A DNA stretch of 64,000 nucleotides from the NCBI RefSeq assembly GCF_018130465.1, contig NZ_JAFCKJ010000004.1, forward strand, positions 1 through 64,000, in the 5' to 3' direction. Under the pieces are notes generated by a model. The model saw only the letters and a program-made list of their open reading frames with translations, searched no databases and was not told the DNA's origin. Positions 24,352 to 33,355 of this stretch are shown piece by piece. Numbering within the stretch: position 1 is the first letter of the stretch; each line of letters starts with the position of its first letter. A program made the position numbers and the translations under genes. The DNA is from Bradyrhizobium canariense. GTDB lineage: Bacteria > Pseudomonadota > Alphaproteobacteria > Rhizobiales > Xanthobacteraceae.

Positions 24352-25608
24352 ATGAGCCGCGCGAACCGTACCGACCACATCCGCCTCACCTCCCATCCGG
24401 AGCCGGGCCGGAAGGCCGCCTTCCCGATCCACTGGGGCGCCGCCGACGCACGCGCCCGCGGGCCGATCATCGGCACGGTGTCGCGCGCGCAGGACCGCAA
24501 CGTGATCGGCAGCCATGGCGGCTCCTATGCGATGTACCGCGCGCTCGCAGTGTCCGCCGGCGCGCTCGATCCGATCCGGCGTCCCGATCTCACCAACACC
24601 TTTCCGGCAGCGACCATCGGGCCGTTTCCGCAATGGAGCGATCCCGCCAAGATCGTCGCGCTCGATCCCTGGGGCCATCTCGTCGCCGAGAATTTCGGCA
24701 AGGACATCGCCGAGGGCGTCGATATCCGCCCGAGCATCGCGGTGACGCGGGCGCGGCTGGACCTGCCGGAGATCCGCGAGGCGCTTGCCGCCAAGCGCCT
24801 GCGCGCCGACGGCGACGTCGTGCACGCCAATGGCAGCGTGTCGGTGGTGAAGATCGCGATCGATCCGGTCTGGTATCTGCCCGGCCTTGCGGAACGCTTT
24901 GCGACCAACGAGACCGAGCTGCGGCGCACGCTGTTCGAGCAGACCGCCGGTATGTTCCCCGAGTTGGTGACCCGGCCGGACATGAAGGTGTTCCTGCCGC
25001 CGATCGGCGGCACCACGGTGTACATGTTCGGCGATGTGACAAAACTGCCGGACCATCGCACCAAGATCACCTGCCGTGTGCATGACGAGTGCAACGGCTC
25101 CGACGTGTTCGGCTCCGATATCTGCACCTGCCGGCCCTACCTCATCCACGGCATCGAGGAATCCGCGCGCGGCGCGCAGGAGGGCGGGCTCGGGCTCGTG
25201 ATCTACAACCGCAAGGAAGGCCGTGCGCTCGGCGAGGTCACGAAATTCCTGGTCTACAATGCGCGCAAGCGCCAGGAGGACGGCGACGCGGCCGCGGCCT
25301 ATTTCGAGCGCACCGAATGCGTCGCCGGCGTCCAGGACGCGCGCTTCCAGCAATTGATGCCCGACACCATCCACTGGCTGGGCCTGAAGCGCATCGACCG
25401 CTTCCTCTCGATGAGCGACATGAAGCACGACGCGCTGACCTCGCAGGGCATCGATATCGTCGAGCGCGTGCCGATCCCGCTGGAGCTGATCCCGGCCGAC
25501 GCCCATGTCGAGATCGCCGCGAAGAAGGCCGCAGGCTATTATTCGGACGACATCGCGCCCGAGAAGGACGTCAACGGCGTGGTCGGGCGTTCGCTGGAAA
25601 AATACTGA
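24352..25608 (+). CDS. GTP cyclohydrolase II-like protein of uracil catabolism (URC1 type)
   Basis: This 418-aa protein has a GTP cyclohydrolase II domain in its second half. Zinc ligands are C247, C258 and C260 in E-C-N-G-S-D-V-F-G-S-D-I-C-T-C. The GCH II motif Q-E-G-R-G-I-G-L is changed to K-E-G-R-A-L-G-E, and there is a long N-terminal part without the DHBP synthase fold of RibBA. These traits, and the next two genes, fit Urc1 of the URC pathway, which breaks down uracil via uridine nucleotides. ATG 24352 follows AGGAG (24340-24344); the earlier start at 24262 is not supported. The stop is 7 bp before URC4, so the genes form an operon. Confidence 0.85.
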   Translation: MSRANRTDHIRLTSHPEPGRKAAFPIHWGAADARARGPIIGTVSRAQDRNVIGSHGGSYAMYRALAVSAGALDPIRRPDLTNTFPAATIGPFPQWSDPAKIVALDPWGHLVAENFGKDIAEGVDIRPSIAVTRARLDLPEIREALAAKRLRADGDVVHANGSVSVVKIAIDPVWYLPGLAERFATNETELRRTLFEQTAGMFPELVTRPDMKVFLPPIGGTTVYMFGDVTKLPDHRTKITCRVHDECNGSDVFGSDICTCRPYLIHGIEESARGAQEGGLGLVIYNRKEGRALGEVTKFLVYNARKRQEDGDAAAAYFERTECVAGVQDARFQQLMPDTIHWLGLKRIDRFLSMSDMKHDALTSQGIDIVERVPIPLELIPADAHVEIAAKKAAGYYSDDIAPEKDVNGVVGRSLEKY

Positions 25609-25615
25609 TCAATTG

Positions 25616-26854
25616 ATGGCAGACGCTTTGGAATTGCAGGCCCGTTCGCTGCTCAGCGCAGGAGCGGTTCGCGCGCGTGCTGGCGAGATGCTCCAGATCG
25701 GCCTGAACGGCGGCTTGAGCCACTTCACGATCGACCTCGATCGCATGGACGGCGTTGCGGACGCCGTTCTCGCGGTGACGCGCAAGGCCTATCCGACGCT
25801 GGAGATTCCCTTCCACGCGCGCTGGCGGCATTTTGTGCTTGGCGGCGTCGACCGCTGGGCGCGGCTTGCGGACACGGCGTCATGGCCCGATCGCGCGGCG
25901 CGGGCGCGCGCGGAGTTCGACCTTGCCATCGTCAGCGTGCTGCTCGATGCCGGCGCCGGCGCGGCGTGGCGATACCGCGACGCCGTGACGGGACAAAGCA
26001 TCGGCCGATCGGAGGGACTTGCGATCGCAAGTCTCGACATGTTCGCGAGCGGTCTCTTCTCCGGCGATACGCGCGCGCCGTTCAGGGCCGATGCGGACGT
26101 GCTCGCGCAACTGCCGCTTGCCGCGCTTACATCAGCCTTTCAGGTGAGCGATGCCAATCCGCTGCTCGGGCTCGAGGGGCGGACCGATCTGCTGCGGCGT
26201 CTGGGCAAGCTGGTGGCGGAGCGGGCGGACGTGTTCGGCTCGCACGACACGCCGCGGCCGGGCGGGCTGTTCGATCACATCGCGGCGCAGGCGAATGGCG
26301 GCGCGGTTCCCGCGCCCGCGATCCTGTCCGCAGTGCTGAACCAGCTCGGACCGATCTGGCCGTCGCGGCTTGAGCTTGCCGGGATTCCGCTCGGCGATTG
26401 CTGGCGCCATCCGGCGATCAAGGCCGACGATGCGACCGCGGGTCTCGTACCCCTGCACAAGCTGTCGCAATGGCTGAGCTACTCGCTGATCGAGCCGCTC
26501 CAGCGCGCCGGACTTGACGTCACCGACATCGACGGCCTGACCGGGCTTGCAGAATATCGCAATGGCGGCTTGTTCGTCGATCACGAGGTGCTGCGCCTGC
26601 GCGACGCCGCTGACGCCGAACGTGCGCATGCGGTGGACTCCCTGCTCGTCGTCGAGTGGCGCGCGCTGACCGTGGCGCTGCTGGACCGGTTTGCCGAACT
26701 GGTCCGCGCAAAACTCGGCCGCACGCCCGATACATTGCCGCTCGCCAGCATTCTGGAAGGCGGCACCTGGGCCGCGGGCCGCGCCATCGCCTTCGCGCGC
26801 CGCCCCGACGGCGCACCGCCGCTCAAGGTGATCAGCGACGGGACCGTTTTCTAG
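25616..26854 (+). CDS. URC4/urg3 family protein (DUF1688)
   Basis: This 412-aa protein is the URC4/Urg3 family member expected between URC1 and a uracil phosphoribosyltransferase. Visible blocks include G-G-L-S-H-F-T-I-D-L-D at about 30, F-H-A-R-W-R-H-F at about 65, and W-L-S-Y-S-L-I-E-P-L near 285. Urc4 is essential for uracil catabolism in yeast; its reaction is not settled as far as I know. No signal peptide or TM segment is visible, so it should be cytoplasmic. ATG 25616 lies 8 bp after the previous stop codon with only a weak GGAA ahead, which suggests translational coupling. Confidence 0.85.
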   Translation: MADALELQARSLLSAGAVRARAGEMLQIGLNGGLSHFTIDLDRMDGVADAVLAVTRKAYPTLEIPFHARWRHFVLGGVDRWARLADTASWPDRAARARAEFDLAIVSVLLDAGAGAAWRYRDAVTGQSIGRSEGLAIASLDMFASGLFSGDTRAPFRADADVLAQLPLAALTSAFQVSDANPLLGLEGRTDLLRRLGKLVAERADVFGSHDTPRPGGLFDHIAAQANGGAVPAPAILSAVLNQLGPIWPSRLELAGIPLGDCWRHPAIKADDATAGLVPLHKLSQWLSYSLIEPLQRAGLDVTDIDGLTGLAEYRNGGLFVDHEVLRLRDAADAERAHAVDSLLVVEWRALTVALLDRFAELVRAKLGRTPDTLPLASILEGGTWAAGRAIAFARRPDGAPPLKVISDGTVF

Positions 26855-26909
26855 CGCGTGATCCAGACGCGTCGCATTGCGCATCGATCAATTTCAGGAG
26901 CATCCCGTC

Positions 26910-27539
26910 ATGCAAGGCGTCACGATCGTCGATCATCCGCTGGTGCAGCACAAGCTGACTCTGGTGCGGGACAAATCGATCTCGACCAAATCGTTTAGAG
27001 AGCTGATCAAGGAGATCGGCATGCTCTTGTGCTACGAGGTGACGCGCGACCTGCCGCTCGCCGATGTCGTGGTGGACACGCCGCTGGCGCGAATGCACTC
27101 GGCCAAGATCGCCGGCAAGAAGCTGGTATTCGTACCGATGCTGCGCGCCGGCACGACCTTCGTCGACGGCATGATGGATCTGGTGCCGACCGCGCGCGTC
27201 GCGCATATCGGGCTCTATCGTGAACCGCACAGTTTTGCGGCGGTCGAATATTTCTTCAAATCGCCATCCGATCTCAGCGAGCGGCTCGCCATCGTGGTGA
27301 CGCCGGTGGTCGCGACCGCCAACACGACTGTGGCCGCAATCGACCGGCTGAAGGAGCGCGGCGCCAAGGATATCCGGCTGGCCTGCCTGATCGCCGCGCC
27401 GGAGGGACTCGAACGGCTGCGCGGACTGCATCCGGACGTCCCGATCTGGACCGCCGCGGTCGACGAAGGTCTCGACGAGAACGGTTTTATTTTGCCGGGC
27501 CTCGGCGATGCTGGCGACCGCGCTTACGGGACGCGGTAA
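26910..27539 (+). CDS. upp: Uracil phosphoribosyltransferase (URC-associated variant)
   Basis: This 209-aa protein has the normal UPRT length and ends with the uracil-binding [14 protein letters not shown]. It also keeps V-P-M-L-R-A-G. The PRPP loop, usually D-P-M-L-A-T-G-G-S, is here T131-P-V-V-A-T-A-N-T-T, with the acidic residue and both glycines changed. It would make UMP from uracil and PRPP as the entry step of the URC route (Urc6). ATG 26910 follows CAGGAG; an upstream TTG at 26877 is rejected. It is the third gene of the URC operon and converges with the YodC-like gene. Confidence 0.85.
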   Translation: MQGVTIVDHPLVQHKLTLVRDKSISTKSFRELIKEIGMLLCYEVTRDLPLADVVVDTPLARMHSAKIAGKKLVFVPMLRAGTTFVDGMMDLVPTARVAHIGLYREPHSFAAVEYFFKSPSDLSERLAIVVTPVVATANTTVAAIDRLKERGAKDIRLACLIAAPEGLERLRGLHPDVPIWTAAVDEGLDENGFILPGLGDAGDRAYGTR

Positions 27540-27553
27540 GAGACGCAGAGGGG

Positions 27554-27763
27554 TTACGTCTCCGCGTCGTAGTCCCGAGGCGAGCCGTCGCCGTTGACCG
27601 CTTGGAGCGAGTCCTCCTTGAAGGAGGCAGAGTGCCGTTGACCAGCTTCAACCCAGGAGCAACTCACGAGCGACTCATTGGACGAATGAGACACCTCGCG
27701 GTCGACGACCATGATCGGGCCGCCGCTCCTGTGCTTGACGAGATTGCCGGGCCTGAGCTGCAT
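27554..27763 (-). CDS. DUF2158 / YodC-family small protein
   Basis: This 69-aa protein begins M-Q-L-R-P-G-N-L-V-K-H-R-S-G-G-P and continues to F-K-E-D-S-L-Q-A, the pattern of the YodC/DUF2158 family (V-x-L-K-S-G-G-P-x-M-T-V near the start). The family's function is unknown. It starts 5 bp after the stop of the M48 protease gene, in the same direction, so it is probably the last gene of that operon. A GTG at 27811 inside the protease gene is a less likely start. An imperfect hairpin at 27542-27567 may end both this gene and the convergent upp. Confidence 0.75.
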   Translation of the reverse strand: MQLRPGNLVKHRSGGPIMVVDREVSHSSNESLVSCSWVEAGQRHSASFKEDSLQAVNGDGSPRDYDAET

Positions 27764-27768
27764 GGCGA

Positions 27769-28878
27769 TCAAATCTTCCCGCTGCCGCAGATATCCTTCA
27801 GCGCCTGCCACTCCTTATCCGCCAGCAGCGCCGGGCCGCCGGCGGGGCGATCTTCTTTCGTCATGCGCGCGAGGCGATCCTCGGTGAGCGGGTGGCTTGC
27901 CAGGATCGACGTGAGGCCGCCACCCTCCTTGCCGGTGATGCGAAACATCAGTTCGGCCGCGGGTTTGGGCGAGCGGCCGAGCTTGTGCATGATCTCGATG
28001 GCAAACGTATCCGCAGCGGTCTCGGCCTCGCGCGAATAGGACGCTTCAACCACGCTGCGCGAGGCGAAGATCACGGCACTCGAGCCGGTGACGTCGCCGA
28101 ACAGCAGGCCGATCAGGAACGAGGTGCCGCCGTTGTAGATCAGGCCGCGCATGTTGTCGTGATGCTTGAGATGGCCGAGTTCGTGGGCGAGGATGCCGGC
28201 GATCTCGTCCGGGCTTTCGGCCTTGTCGAGCAGGCCCTTCAGCACGAAGACCTTGCCGCCCGGCAGCGCGAACGCGTTCGGCACCGGGGTCGGCAGCACG
28301 CCCGCGGTCATGGAATCGTCGTCGAGGCCGGCGGCATCGCGTAGCCGATTGACGAGTTTGATGAACGCGGCCTTGCCCGCCGCATCCTCGCACACATTGC
28401 GGCCGAAGATGGTCTTCACCTGAACCTCTGACGCATCGCCGATGCGCCGTTCGATTGGCTTCGGCACCAGCGGCGCGAGGCGGTCGGCAGCGAGCGGCAC
28501 GCCGAACAGCACGACGCAGACGATGGAGACGGCGGCAGCCATCGACCAGCCGACGATTTTTGCGACGCCGCGGCGCGAAGTCTGGTGGTCGTCGAGCCGT
28601 GCGCAGCGGGCGGTCACCTCTGACGCGAGCAGAGCATCGCGGATTTCCAGCCGCGCCAGCGGCGGCGCGGAAACGCAGGCGAGCCGCAAAATGCCGGCCG
28701 GGCTGTCGGCGCGGCGGATGTCGGCATAGGCCCAGCGAACGGGCGCCCCACCCTCTTCGAGGATCTCGAGCGCGTCGCCGAGCGTCAGCGCCACCTGCCG
28801 CCTGCGGCTCGACACGCCGTCGAAGAAGATCGTCGGCTTTGCGGACTGCGCCGGGGCTTCGGCGAATACGTCACTCAC
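27769..28878 (-). CDS. M48 family metalloprotease
   Basis: This 369-aa protein has an N-terminal cytoplasmic domain, a TM helix at about 110-128 (I-V-G-W-S-M-A-A-A-V-S-I-V-C) and an M48 protease domain. The zinc site is H-E-L-G-H-L with a downstream E in S-R-E-A-E-T-A-A-D. A second hydrophobic stretch follows the zinc motif (G-T-S-F-L-I-G-L-L-F-G). These proteases clear misfolded membrane or periplasmic proteins. The gene is 3 bp from the DUF898 gene upstream and 5 bp from the YodC-like gene downstream, so all three are likely one transcript. The short spacing suggests the DUF898 protein is a partner or substrate, which is inference. Confidence 0.9.
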   Translation of the reverse strand: MSDVFAEAPAQSAKPTIFFDGVSSRRRQVALTLGDALEILEEGGAPVRWAYADIRRADSPAGILRLACVSAPPLARLEIRDALLASEVTARCARLDDHQTSRRGVAKIVGWSMAAAVSIVCVVLFGVPLAADRLAPLVPKPIERRIGDASEVQVKTIFGRNVCEDAAGKAAFIKLVNRLRDAAGLDDDSMTAGVLPTPVPNAFALPGGKVFVLKGLLDKAESPDEIAGILAHELGHLKHHDNMRGLIYNGGTSFLIGLLFGDVTGSSAVIFASRSVVEASYSREAETAADTFAIEIMHKLGRSPKPAAELMFRITGKEGGGLTSILASHPLTEDRLARMTKEDRPAGGPALLADKEWQALKDICGSGKI

Positions 28879-28881
28879 AGC

Positions 28882-30036
28882 TCAGAATCCCGCGACATCG
28901 AGTCCGTCGGCAAAGCCTTCGCCCAGTGCGCTGGCGAGTTCGCCGCTGCCGCGCACGTCCGCCGCGGCCCCGATGTTGTGCACCTCGACGGTCTGCAGCA
29001 CCTTGGCCCAGAGATCGCGCTGGAGATAGACCCGCATGATGATGTTCACCGCAAGAGCGACCGCGAAATAGCCGATGACCATCATCACCAGCATCGGAAT
29101 GCTCTTGGCGGCATTGTCAGGCCCGAACGCCTGCTCGGCGGGAAGGCCGGTCAGCTTGACCAGGAGCAAGGTGCCCCCTCCTATATAGGCGCCGAAGATG
29201 GCCGAGAGCAGCATCCACCAGCCGATCACCTTCCAGTACAGCCCGTAGAACGCATTGGTCGGCAAATCCGAGGACACGCTCACGCCGCCGATGCGGATAC
29301 CGTCGAGCCACCAGCGCCACTCGCGCGCCTTGAACTGGGCATAGAAGAACGGCGCGAGCGGAAAGATGACCAGCGCGATCGGGCTGAGCAGCCACAGCCA
29401 CCAGCCGCGCTTGAAGAACGTCCAGCCGTCGCCTTCGAAGTCGCCGCGCAGATCACCGAAATGCGTGTGCCGCATCTTGTAGCGTTCGAGCGACGCCTCG
29501 CGCCACGGCAATGCGAGCCCAAGCGTCAGAAACACCAGCAAGCCCCACAGCATGGCGCGGAACGAATAGGCCCAGCCCGAGCCGTCCATCCAGAACCGCA
29601 CGCCGCGCCAGACCGTGCGCGTCAGGCGATAGCGCCGCGCGCGATAGATCGCAAACTGGCCGAAGGCGTAGAAGCTGATGAACAGCGGCGTCGAGGCAAA
29701 GCCCTGCCAGCGCTCGAACTCGATGCCGACCAGGAAATAGGCGAGATAGATCGGCACCAGGATCGCGAGCGCGAACAGGAAGCCGACCAGGAGCTCCTTG
29801 GCCCGGCCGGTATATTCGGCGGCGTCGCCCTCGATCGCGGTGTTCGCCCACAGATGACGGCGGATGTCGGTGACGAGCCAGAACCGGTAGAAGCCGAAGG
29901 TGACGAGCTCCAGCAGGGCACCCTTGGTGACCAATTTGCGAAACTCGGTGCGGTTGCCGGTGAAATCGACCCGCGTGGGCGGCAGCGGCGGGGGTAAGGG
30001 TTCGGAGCCGATGGGGGCCCATTGCATGTCGTTCAC
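28882..30036 (-). CDS. DUF898 (YjgN-family) membrane protein
   Basis: The protein is about 384 aa with some six to eight TM segments and the family pattern F-T-G-N-R-T-E-F near the start. Other blocks are T-F-G-F-Y-R-F-W, Y-R-A-R-R-Y-R-L-T-R-T and M-R-H-T-H-F-G-D-L. YjgN proteins are inner-membrane proteins of unknown role. I chose the GTG at 30036, which follows GAGG with 8-nt spacing and gives M-N-D-M-Q-W. ATG 30027 and TTG 30072 are alternatives. It is the first gene of the operon with the M48 protease. Confidence 0.8.
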   Translation of the reverse strand: MNDMQWAPIGSEPLPPPLPPTRVDFTGNRTEFRKLVTKGALLELVTFGFYRFWLVTDIRRHLWANTAIEGDAAEYTGRAKELLVGFLFALAILVPIYLAYFLVGIEFERWQGFASTPLFISFYAFGQFAIYRARRYRLTRTVWRGVRFWMDGSGWAYSFRAMLWGLLVFLTLGLALPWREASLERYKMRHTHFGDLRGDFEGDGWTFFKRGWWLWLLSPIALVIFPLAPFFYAQFKAREWRWWLDGIRIGGVSVSSDLPTNAFYGLYWKVIGWWMLLSAIFGAYIGGGTLLLVKLTGLPAEQAFGPDNAAKSIPMLVMMVIGYFAVALAVNIIMRVYLQRDLWAKVLQTVEVHNIGAAADVRGSGELASALGEGFADGLDVAGF

Positions 30037-30244
30037 GGCGGCAACCTCGGGGTGCGGACCTGGTTCGATCAAACTATAGATCAGAGATTAGTCGATCCCC
30101 AAGATGGGCGGGTTCGATTTGGCTCGATTCCAGTCGATTTCTTGCACGATTCCTCGCCAAACGGGGTGCGCAAGATCACGTTCACGCGGCGGTGTGACGG
30201 CCGCCCGACGCTCTCGCGAAGGTTGGATGTGGCAAAACTCTCCC

Positions 30245-30273
30245 TTGCTCCGGCGCAGACAACCGGCTGTAAT
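30245..30273 (+). promoter_or_regulatory. Possible sigma-70-type promoter upstream of the first P450
   Basis: TTGCTC (30245-30250) and TGTAAT (30268-30273) are separated by 17 bp and lie 66 bp before the start codon. The boxes are imperfect and the call rests on position and spacing only. Confidence 0.35.
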
Positions 30274-30338
30274 TGCAAATCAAATACCGCAGCGCAGAAT
30301 TCAACGAGAACGCGCGGTTCATGTCAGGGAGAGCGGTC

Positions 30339-31604
30339 ATGCATGGGACCATCGAAAGCGCGGCGAAGCTCGACGCGTTACGCGCACGCGCAACATCACT
30401 GCCGCTGGAGCAGTTCGATCCGGGCGACCCTGAGCTGTTCAGGACCGATACGTTCTGGCCCTATTTCGATCGCCTGCGCCGCGAAGATCCCGTGCACTAT
30501 TGCAAGGACTCGATGTTCGGACCGTATTGGTCGGTGACGCGCTACAACGACATCATGGAGATCGAGACCAATCATTCGGTATTCTCCTCGGCCTCCTCGC
30601 TCGGCGGCATCACCATCCGCGACATCGATCCGGATCTGCGCCGCGAGAGCTTCATCTCGATGGACCCGCCGCGCCACGCAGCGCAGCGCAAGACCGTGGC
30701 GCCGATGTTCACACCGACGCATCTGGACAATCTCGCCCTCAACATCCGCAAGCGCTCGGCCGAGTGCCTGGACAATCTGCCGCGCGGCGAGGTGTTCGAC
30801 TGGGTCGACCGTGTCTCGATCGAGCTCACCACGCAGATGCTCGCCGTGCTGTTCGACTTCCCCTGGGAGGACCGCCGCAAGCTGACGCGCTGGTCTGATA
30901 TCGCGACCACCATTCCCGGCCCCGACGGCCTCGTCGCCACCGAAGACGAGCGTCAGGCCGAGCTGAACGAATGCGCGGGCTATTTCGCGCGGCTGTGGAA
31001 GGAGCGCATCGAGCAGCCGCCGAAGAGCGACCTCCTGTCGATGATGGCGCATGGCGCCGCGACGCGCGACATGGACGCGAAAAACTTCCTCGGCAATCTC
31101 GTCCTTTTGATCGTCGGCGGCAACGACACCACCCGCAACACCATGTCCGGCTCGCTCGACGCGCTGAGCCAGCATCCGGAGCAATATCGCAAGCTGCGCG
31201 AAAACCCCGCGCTGCTCGACAGCTTCGTGCCCGAAGTGATCCGCTGGCAGACGCCGCTGGCACATATGCGCCGCACCGCACTTGCGGACTTCGAGTTCCG
31301 CGGCAAGCAGATCAAGAAAGGTGACAAGGTCGTGATGTGGTACGTCTCGGGCAACCGCGACGCCGACGCGATCGAAAAGCCCTACGAATTCATCATTGAC
31401 CGCGCCCGCCCGCGCACGCATCTCTCGTTCGGCTTCGGCATCCACCGCTGCGTCGGCTTGCGGCTTGCCGAACTCCAGCTCAAGATTATCTGGGAAGAGA
31501 TCCTCAAGCGATTCGATCATATCGACGTGGTCGGCGAACCCAAGCGGGTCTATTCGAGTTTCGTGAAGGGTCTTGAAACGCTGCCGGTGAAGATTGCGGC
31601 GTGA
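30339..31604 (+). CDS. Cytochrome P450, CYP153-like (first copy)
   Basis: This 421-aa P450 has the I-helix G-G-N-D-T-T, the E-x-x-R in E-V-I-R-W-Q-T-P, and the heme loop F-G-F-G-I-H-R-C371-V-G. Its pattern around H-Y-C ... P-Y-W-S-V-T-R, V-S-I-E-L-T-T-Q-M-L, M-R-R-T-A-L-A-D and M-W-Y-V-S-G-N-R-D closely resembles CYP153, the bacterial alkane and fatty-acid omega-hydroxylases. It is soluble, with no signal. A ferredoxin and reductase are needed but not encoded nearby. ATG 30339 follows AGGGAGAG; upstream ATGs are possible. A very similar P450 follows 183 bp downstream. Confidence 0.9.
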   Translation: MHGTIESAAKLDALRARATSLPLEQFDPGDPELFRTDTFWPYFDRLRREDPVHYCKDSMFGPYWSVTRYNDIMEIETNHSVFSSASSLGGITIRDIDPDLRRESFISMDPPRHAAQRKTVAPMFTPTHLDNLALNIRKRSAECLDNLPRGEVFDWVDRVSIELTTQMLAVLFDFPWEDRRKLTRWSDIATTIPGPDGLVATEDERQAELNECAGYFARLWKERIEQPPKSDLLSMMAHGAATRDMDAKNFLGNLVLLIVGGNDTTRNTMSGSLDALSQHPEQYRKLRENPALLDSFVPEVIRWQTPLAHMRRTALADFEFRGKQIKKGDKVVMWYVSGNRDADAIEKPYEFIIDRARPRTHLSFGFGIHRCVGLRLAELQLKIIWEEILKRFDHIDVVGEPKRVYSSFVKGLETLPVKIAA

Positions 31605-31618
31605 TGTAAGGAGCCCCC

Positions 31619-31765
31619 TCGCCGCGCTTGCGGGGAGAGGGTTGGGGTGTGGGGGAGTCTCCACGGGAACGGTGACAGCCGAATCGCGGAGAGTCCCCCC
31701 TCACCCGGAATTCAAGCTTCGCTCGAATTCCGGCCTCTCCCGGCACGCGGGGAGAGGCCGAGAAA
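31619..31765. repeat. Intergenic palindrome family (GCGGGGAGAGG type)
   Basis: Two CGCGG/GCGGGGAGAGG-like arms, at about 31619-31641 and 31736-31758, frame the gap between the two P450 genes. It is one of the scattered intergenic palindromes of this genome type. It also contains short near-duplicated AATTCAAGC/GCTCGAATTC pieces at about 31710-31731. Confidence 0.5.
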
Positions 31766-31787
31766 GACAAACACTGGAGCTACCGCC

Positions 31788-33062
31788 ATGAACATTCAGA
31801 CTCCGGTCAAAACCGACAAGGCCGAACGCATGCGCAGGGCCCGCGAGGAGGCCTATGCGACACCGCTGGCGCAGTTCCACCCGGGCGCGCCCAGGCTGTT
31901 CCAGGACGACACCTTGTGGCCATGGTTCGAACGGCTGCGCAAGGAAGAGCCGGTGCATTACTGCACCAACGCGCCGATCGAGCCGTATTGGTCGGTGGTG
32001 AAGTACGACGACATCATGCACGTCGACACCAATCACGGCCTGTTCTCCTCCGATTCAACGCTCGGCGGCATCGGGATCCGCGACGTGCCGGAAGGTTATG
32101 ACTGGCCGAGCTTCATCGCCATGGACCAGCCGCGTCATTCGTCGCAGCGCAAGACGGTGTCGCCGATGTTCACGCCGACGCATCTGGACGAACTGGCAAA
32201 ACTGATCCGCCAGCGCTCGCAGACCGTGCTCGACAATCTGCCGCGCAACGAGACCTTCAATTTCGTCGAGCGCGTCTCGATCGAGCTGACGACGCAGATG
32301 CTGGCCACCCTGTTCGACTTCCCCTGGGAGGAACGGCGCAAGCTGACGCGCTGGTCCGATGTCGCGACCGCGCTGCCCAAGAGCGGCATCGTTGCGTCGG
32401 CCGAAGAGCGCCGCCGCGAGATGGACGAATGCTATGCGTACATGTCCAAGCTCTGGAACGAGCGCGTCAATTCCGCGCCGCGCAACGACCTGTTGTCGCT
32501 GATGGCGCACAACGACGCGACGCGCTTCATGGACCCCGACAATCTCATGGGCAACATCATCCTGCTCATCGTCGGCGGCAACGACACCACGCGCAACACC
32601 ATGACCGGCTCGGTGCTGGCGCTGAGCGAGAACCCCGAGCAGTTTGCCAGGCTCCGCGCCAATCCCGAGCTGATCGATTCCATGGTGCCCGAGGTGATCC
32701 GCTGGCAGACCCCGCTGGCGCATATGCGGCGCACCGCGCTTGCCGACACCGAGATCGGCGGCAAGCACATCAAGAAGGGCGACCGCGTCGTGATGTGGTA
32801 CGTCTCCGGCAACCGCGACGAAGAAATGTTCGAGAGGCCGAACGAGTTCATCATCGACCGGCAGCGGCCGCGCACCCACCTCTCCTTCGGCTTCGGCATC
32901 CACCGCTGCGTCGGCATGCGCCTCGCCGAGCTCCAGCTCAAGATCGTCTGGGAAGAGATGCTCAAGCGCTTCGACCGCATCGAGGTGGTGGGCGAACCGA
33001 AGCGGATCTATTCGAGCTTCATCAAGGGGTACGAGTCGCTGCCGGTGAGGATTCCGGGGTAG
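31788..33062 (+). CDS. Cytochrome P450, CYP153-like (second copy)
   Basis: This 424-aa P450 follows its paralogue in the same direction. It has G-G-N-D-T-T, E-V-I-R-W-Q-T-P, and the heme loop F-G-F-G-I-H-R-C374-V-G. Long blocks are identical to the first copy, for example R-K-L-T-R-W-S-D and M-W-Y-V-S-G-N-R-D. The pair looks like a tandem duplication that has since diverged, mainly in the first 60 residues and the region near 200-230. Expected activity is terminal hydroxylation of alkanes or fatty acids. ATG 31788 follows TGGAGC; the longer ORF would translate the intergenic palindrome. Confidence 0.9.
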   Translation: MNIQTPVKTDKAERMRRAREEAYATPLAQFHPGAPRLFQDDTLWPWFERLRKEEPVHYCTNAPIEPYWSVVKYDDIMHVDTNHGLFSSDSTLGGIGIRDVPEGYDWPSFIAMDQPRHSSQRKTVSPMFTPTHLDELAKLIRQRSQTVLDNLPRNETFNFVERVSIELTTQMLATLFDFPWEERRKLTRWSDVATALPKSGIVASAEERRREMDECYAYMSKLWNERVNSAPRNDLLSLMAHNDATRFMDPDNLMGNIILLIVGGNDTTRNTMTGSVLALSENPEQFARLRANPELIDSMVPEVIRWQTPLAHMRRTALADTEIGGKHIKKGDRVVMWYVSGNRDEEMFERPNEFIIDRQRPRTHLSFGFGIHRCVGMRLAELQLKIVWEEMLKRFDRIEVVGEPKRIYSSFIKGYESLPVRIPG

Positions 33063-33099
33063 CGGCGGCACGGAGATCGCGGCACGTTCAGCTCCATCC

Positions 33100-33203
33100 C
33101 CTCACCCTGAGGAGCGCGCTCTTCGCGCGCGTCTCGAAGGGCGAGGCCACCAGCCGGGCCTGCATCCTTCGAGACGCGCGAAGACGCGCTCCTCAGGATG
33201 AGG
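33100..33203. repeat. Intergenic palindrome (CCTGAGGAGCGCGC type)
   Basis: CCTCACCCTGAGGAGCGCG at the left end pairs with CGCGCTCCTCAGGATGAGG at the right end, with CTCGAAGG/CCTTCGAG inside. A related element lies at 54575-54703. It fills the gap after the second P450; no gene is seen in 33063-33355. Confidence 0.8.
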
Positions 33204-33355
33204 ATTGAATGGCGCAGCTCAGCTATAAAATTCCGGCATGACAGCTCGCGCGACATGCGATGGGCCGGCCGCGAGCTTGTGTCCTAAGCATTCACCACGC
33301 GCTCGGCGCGCTCCCTCTCCGCGCAAGCGGGGAGAGGCGAAGAAAGCACCGGCGC

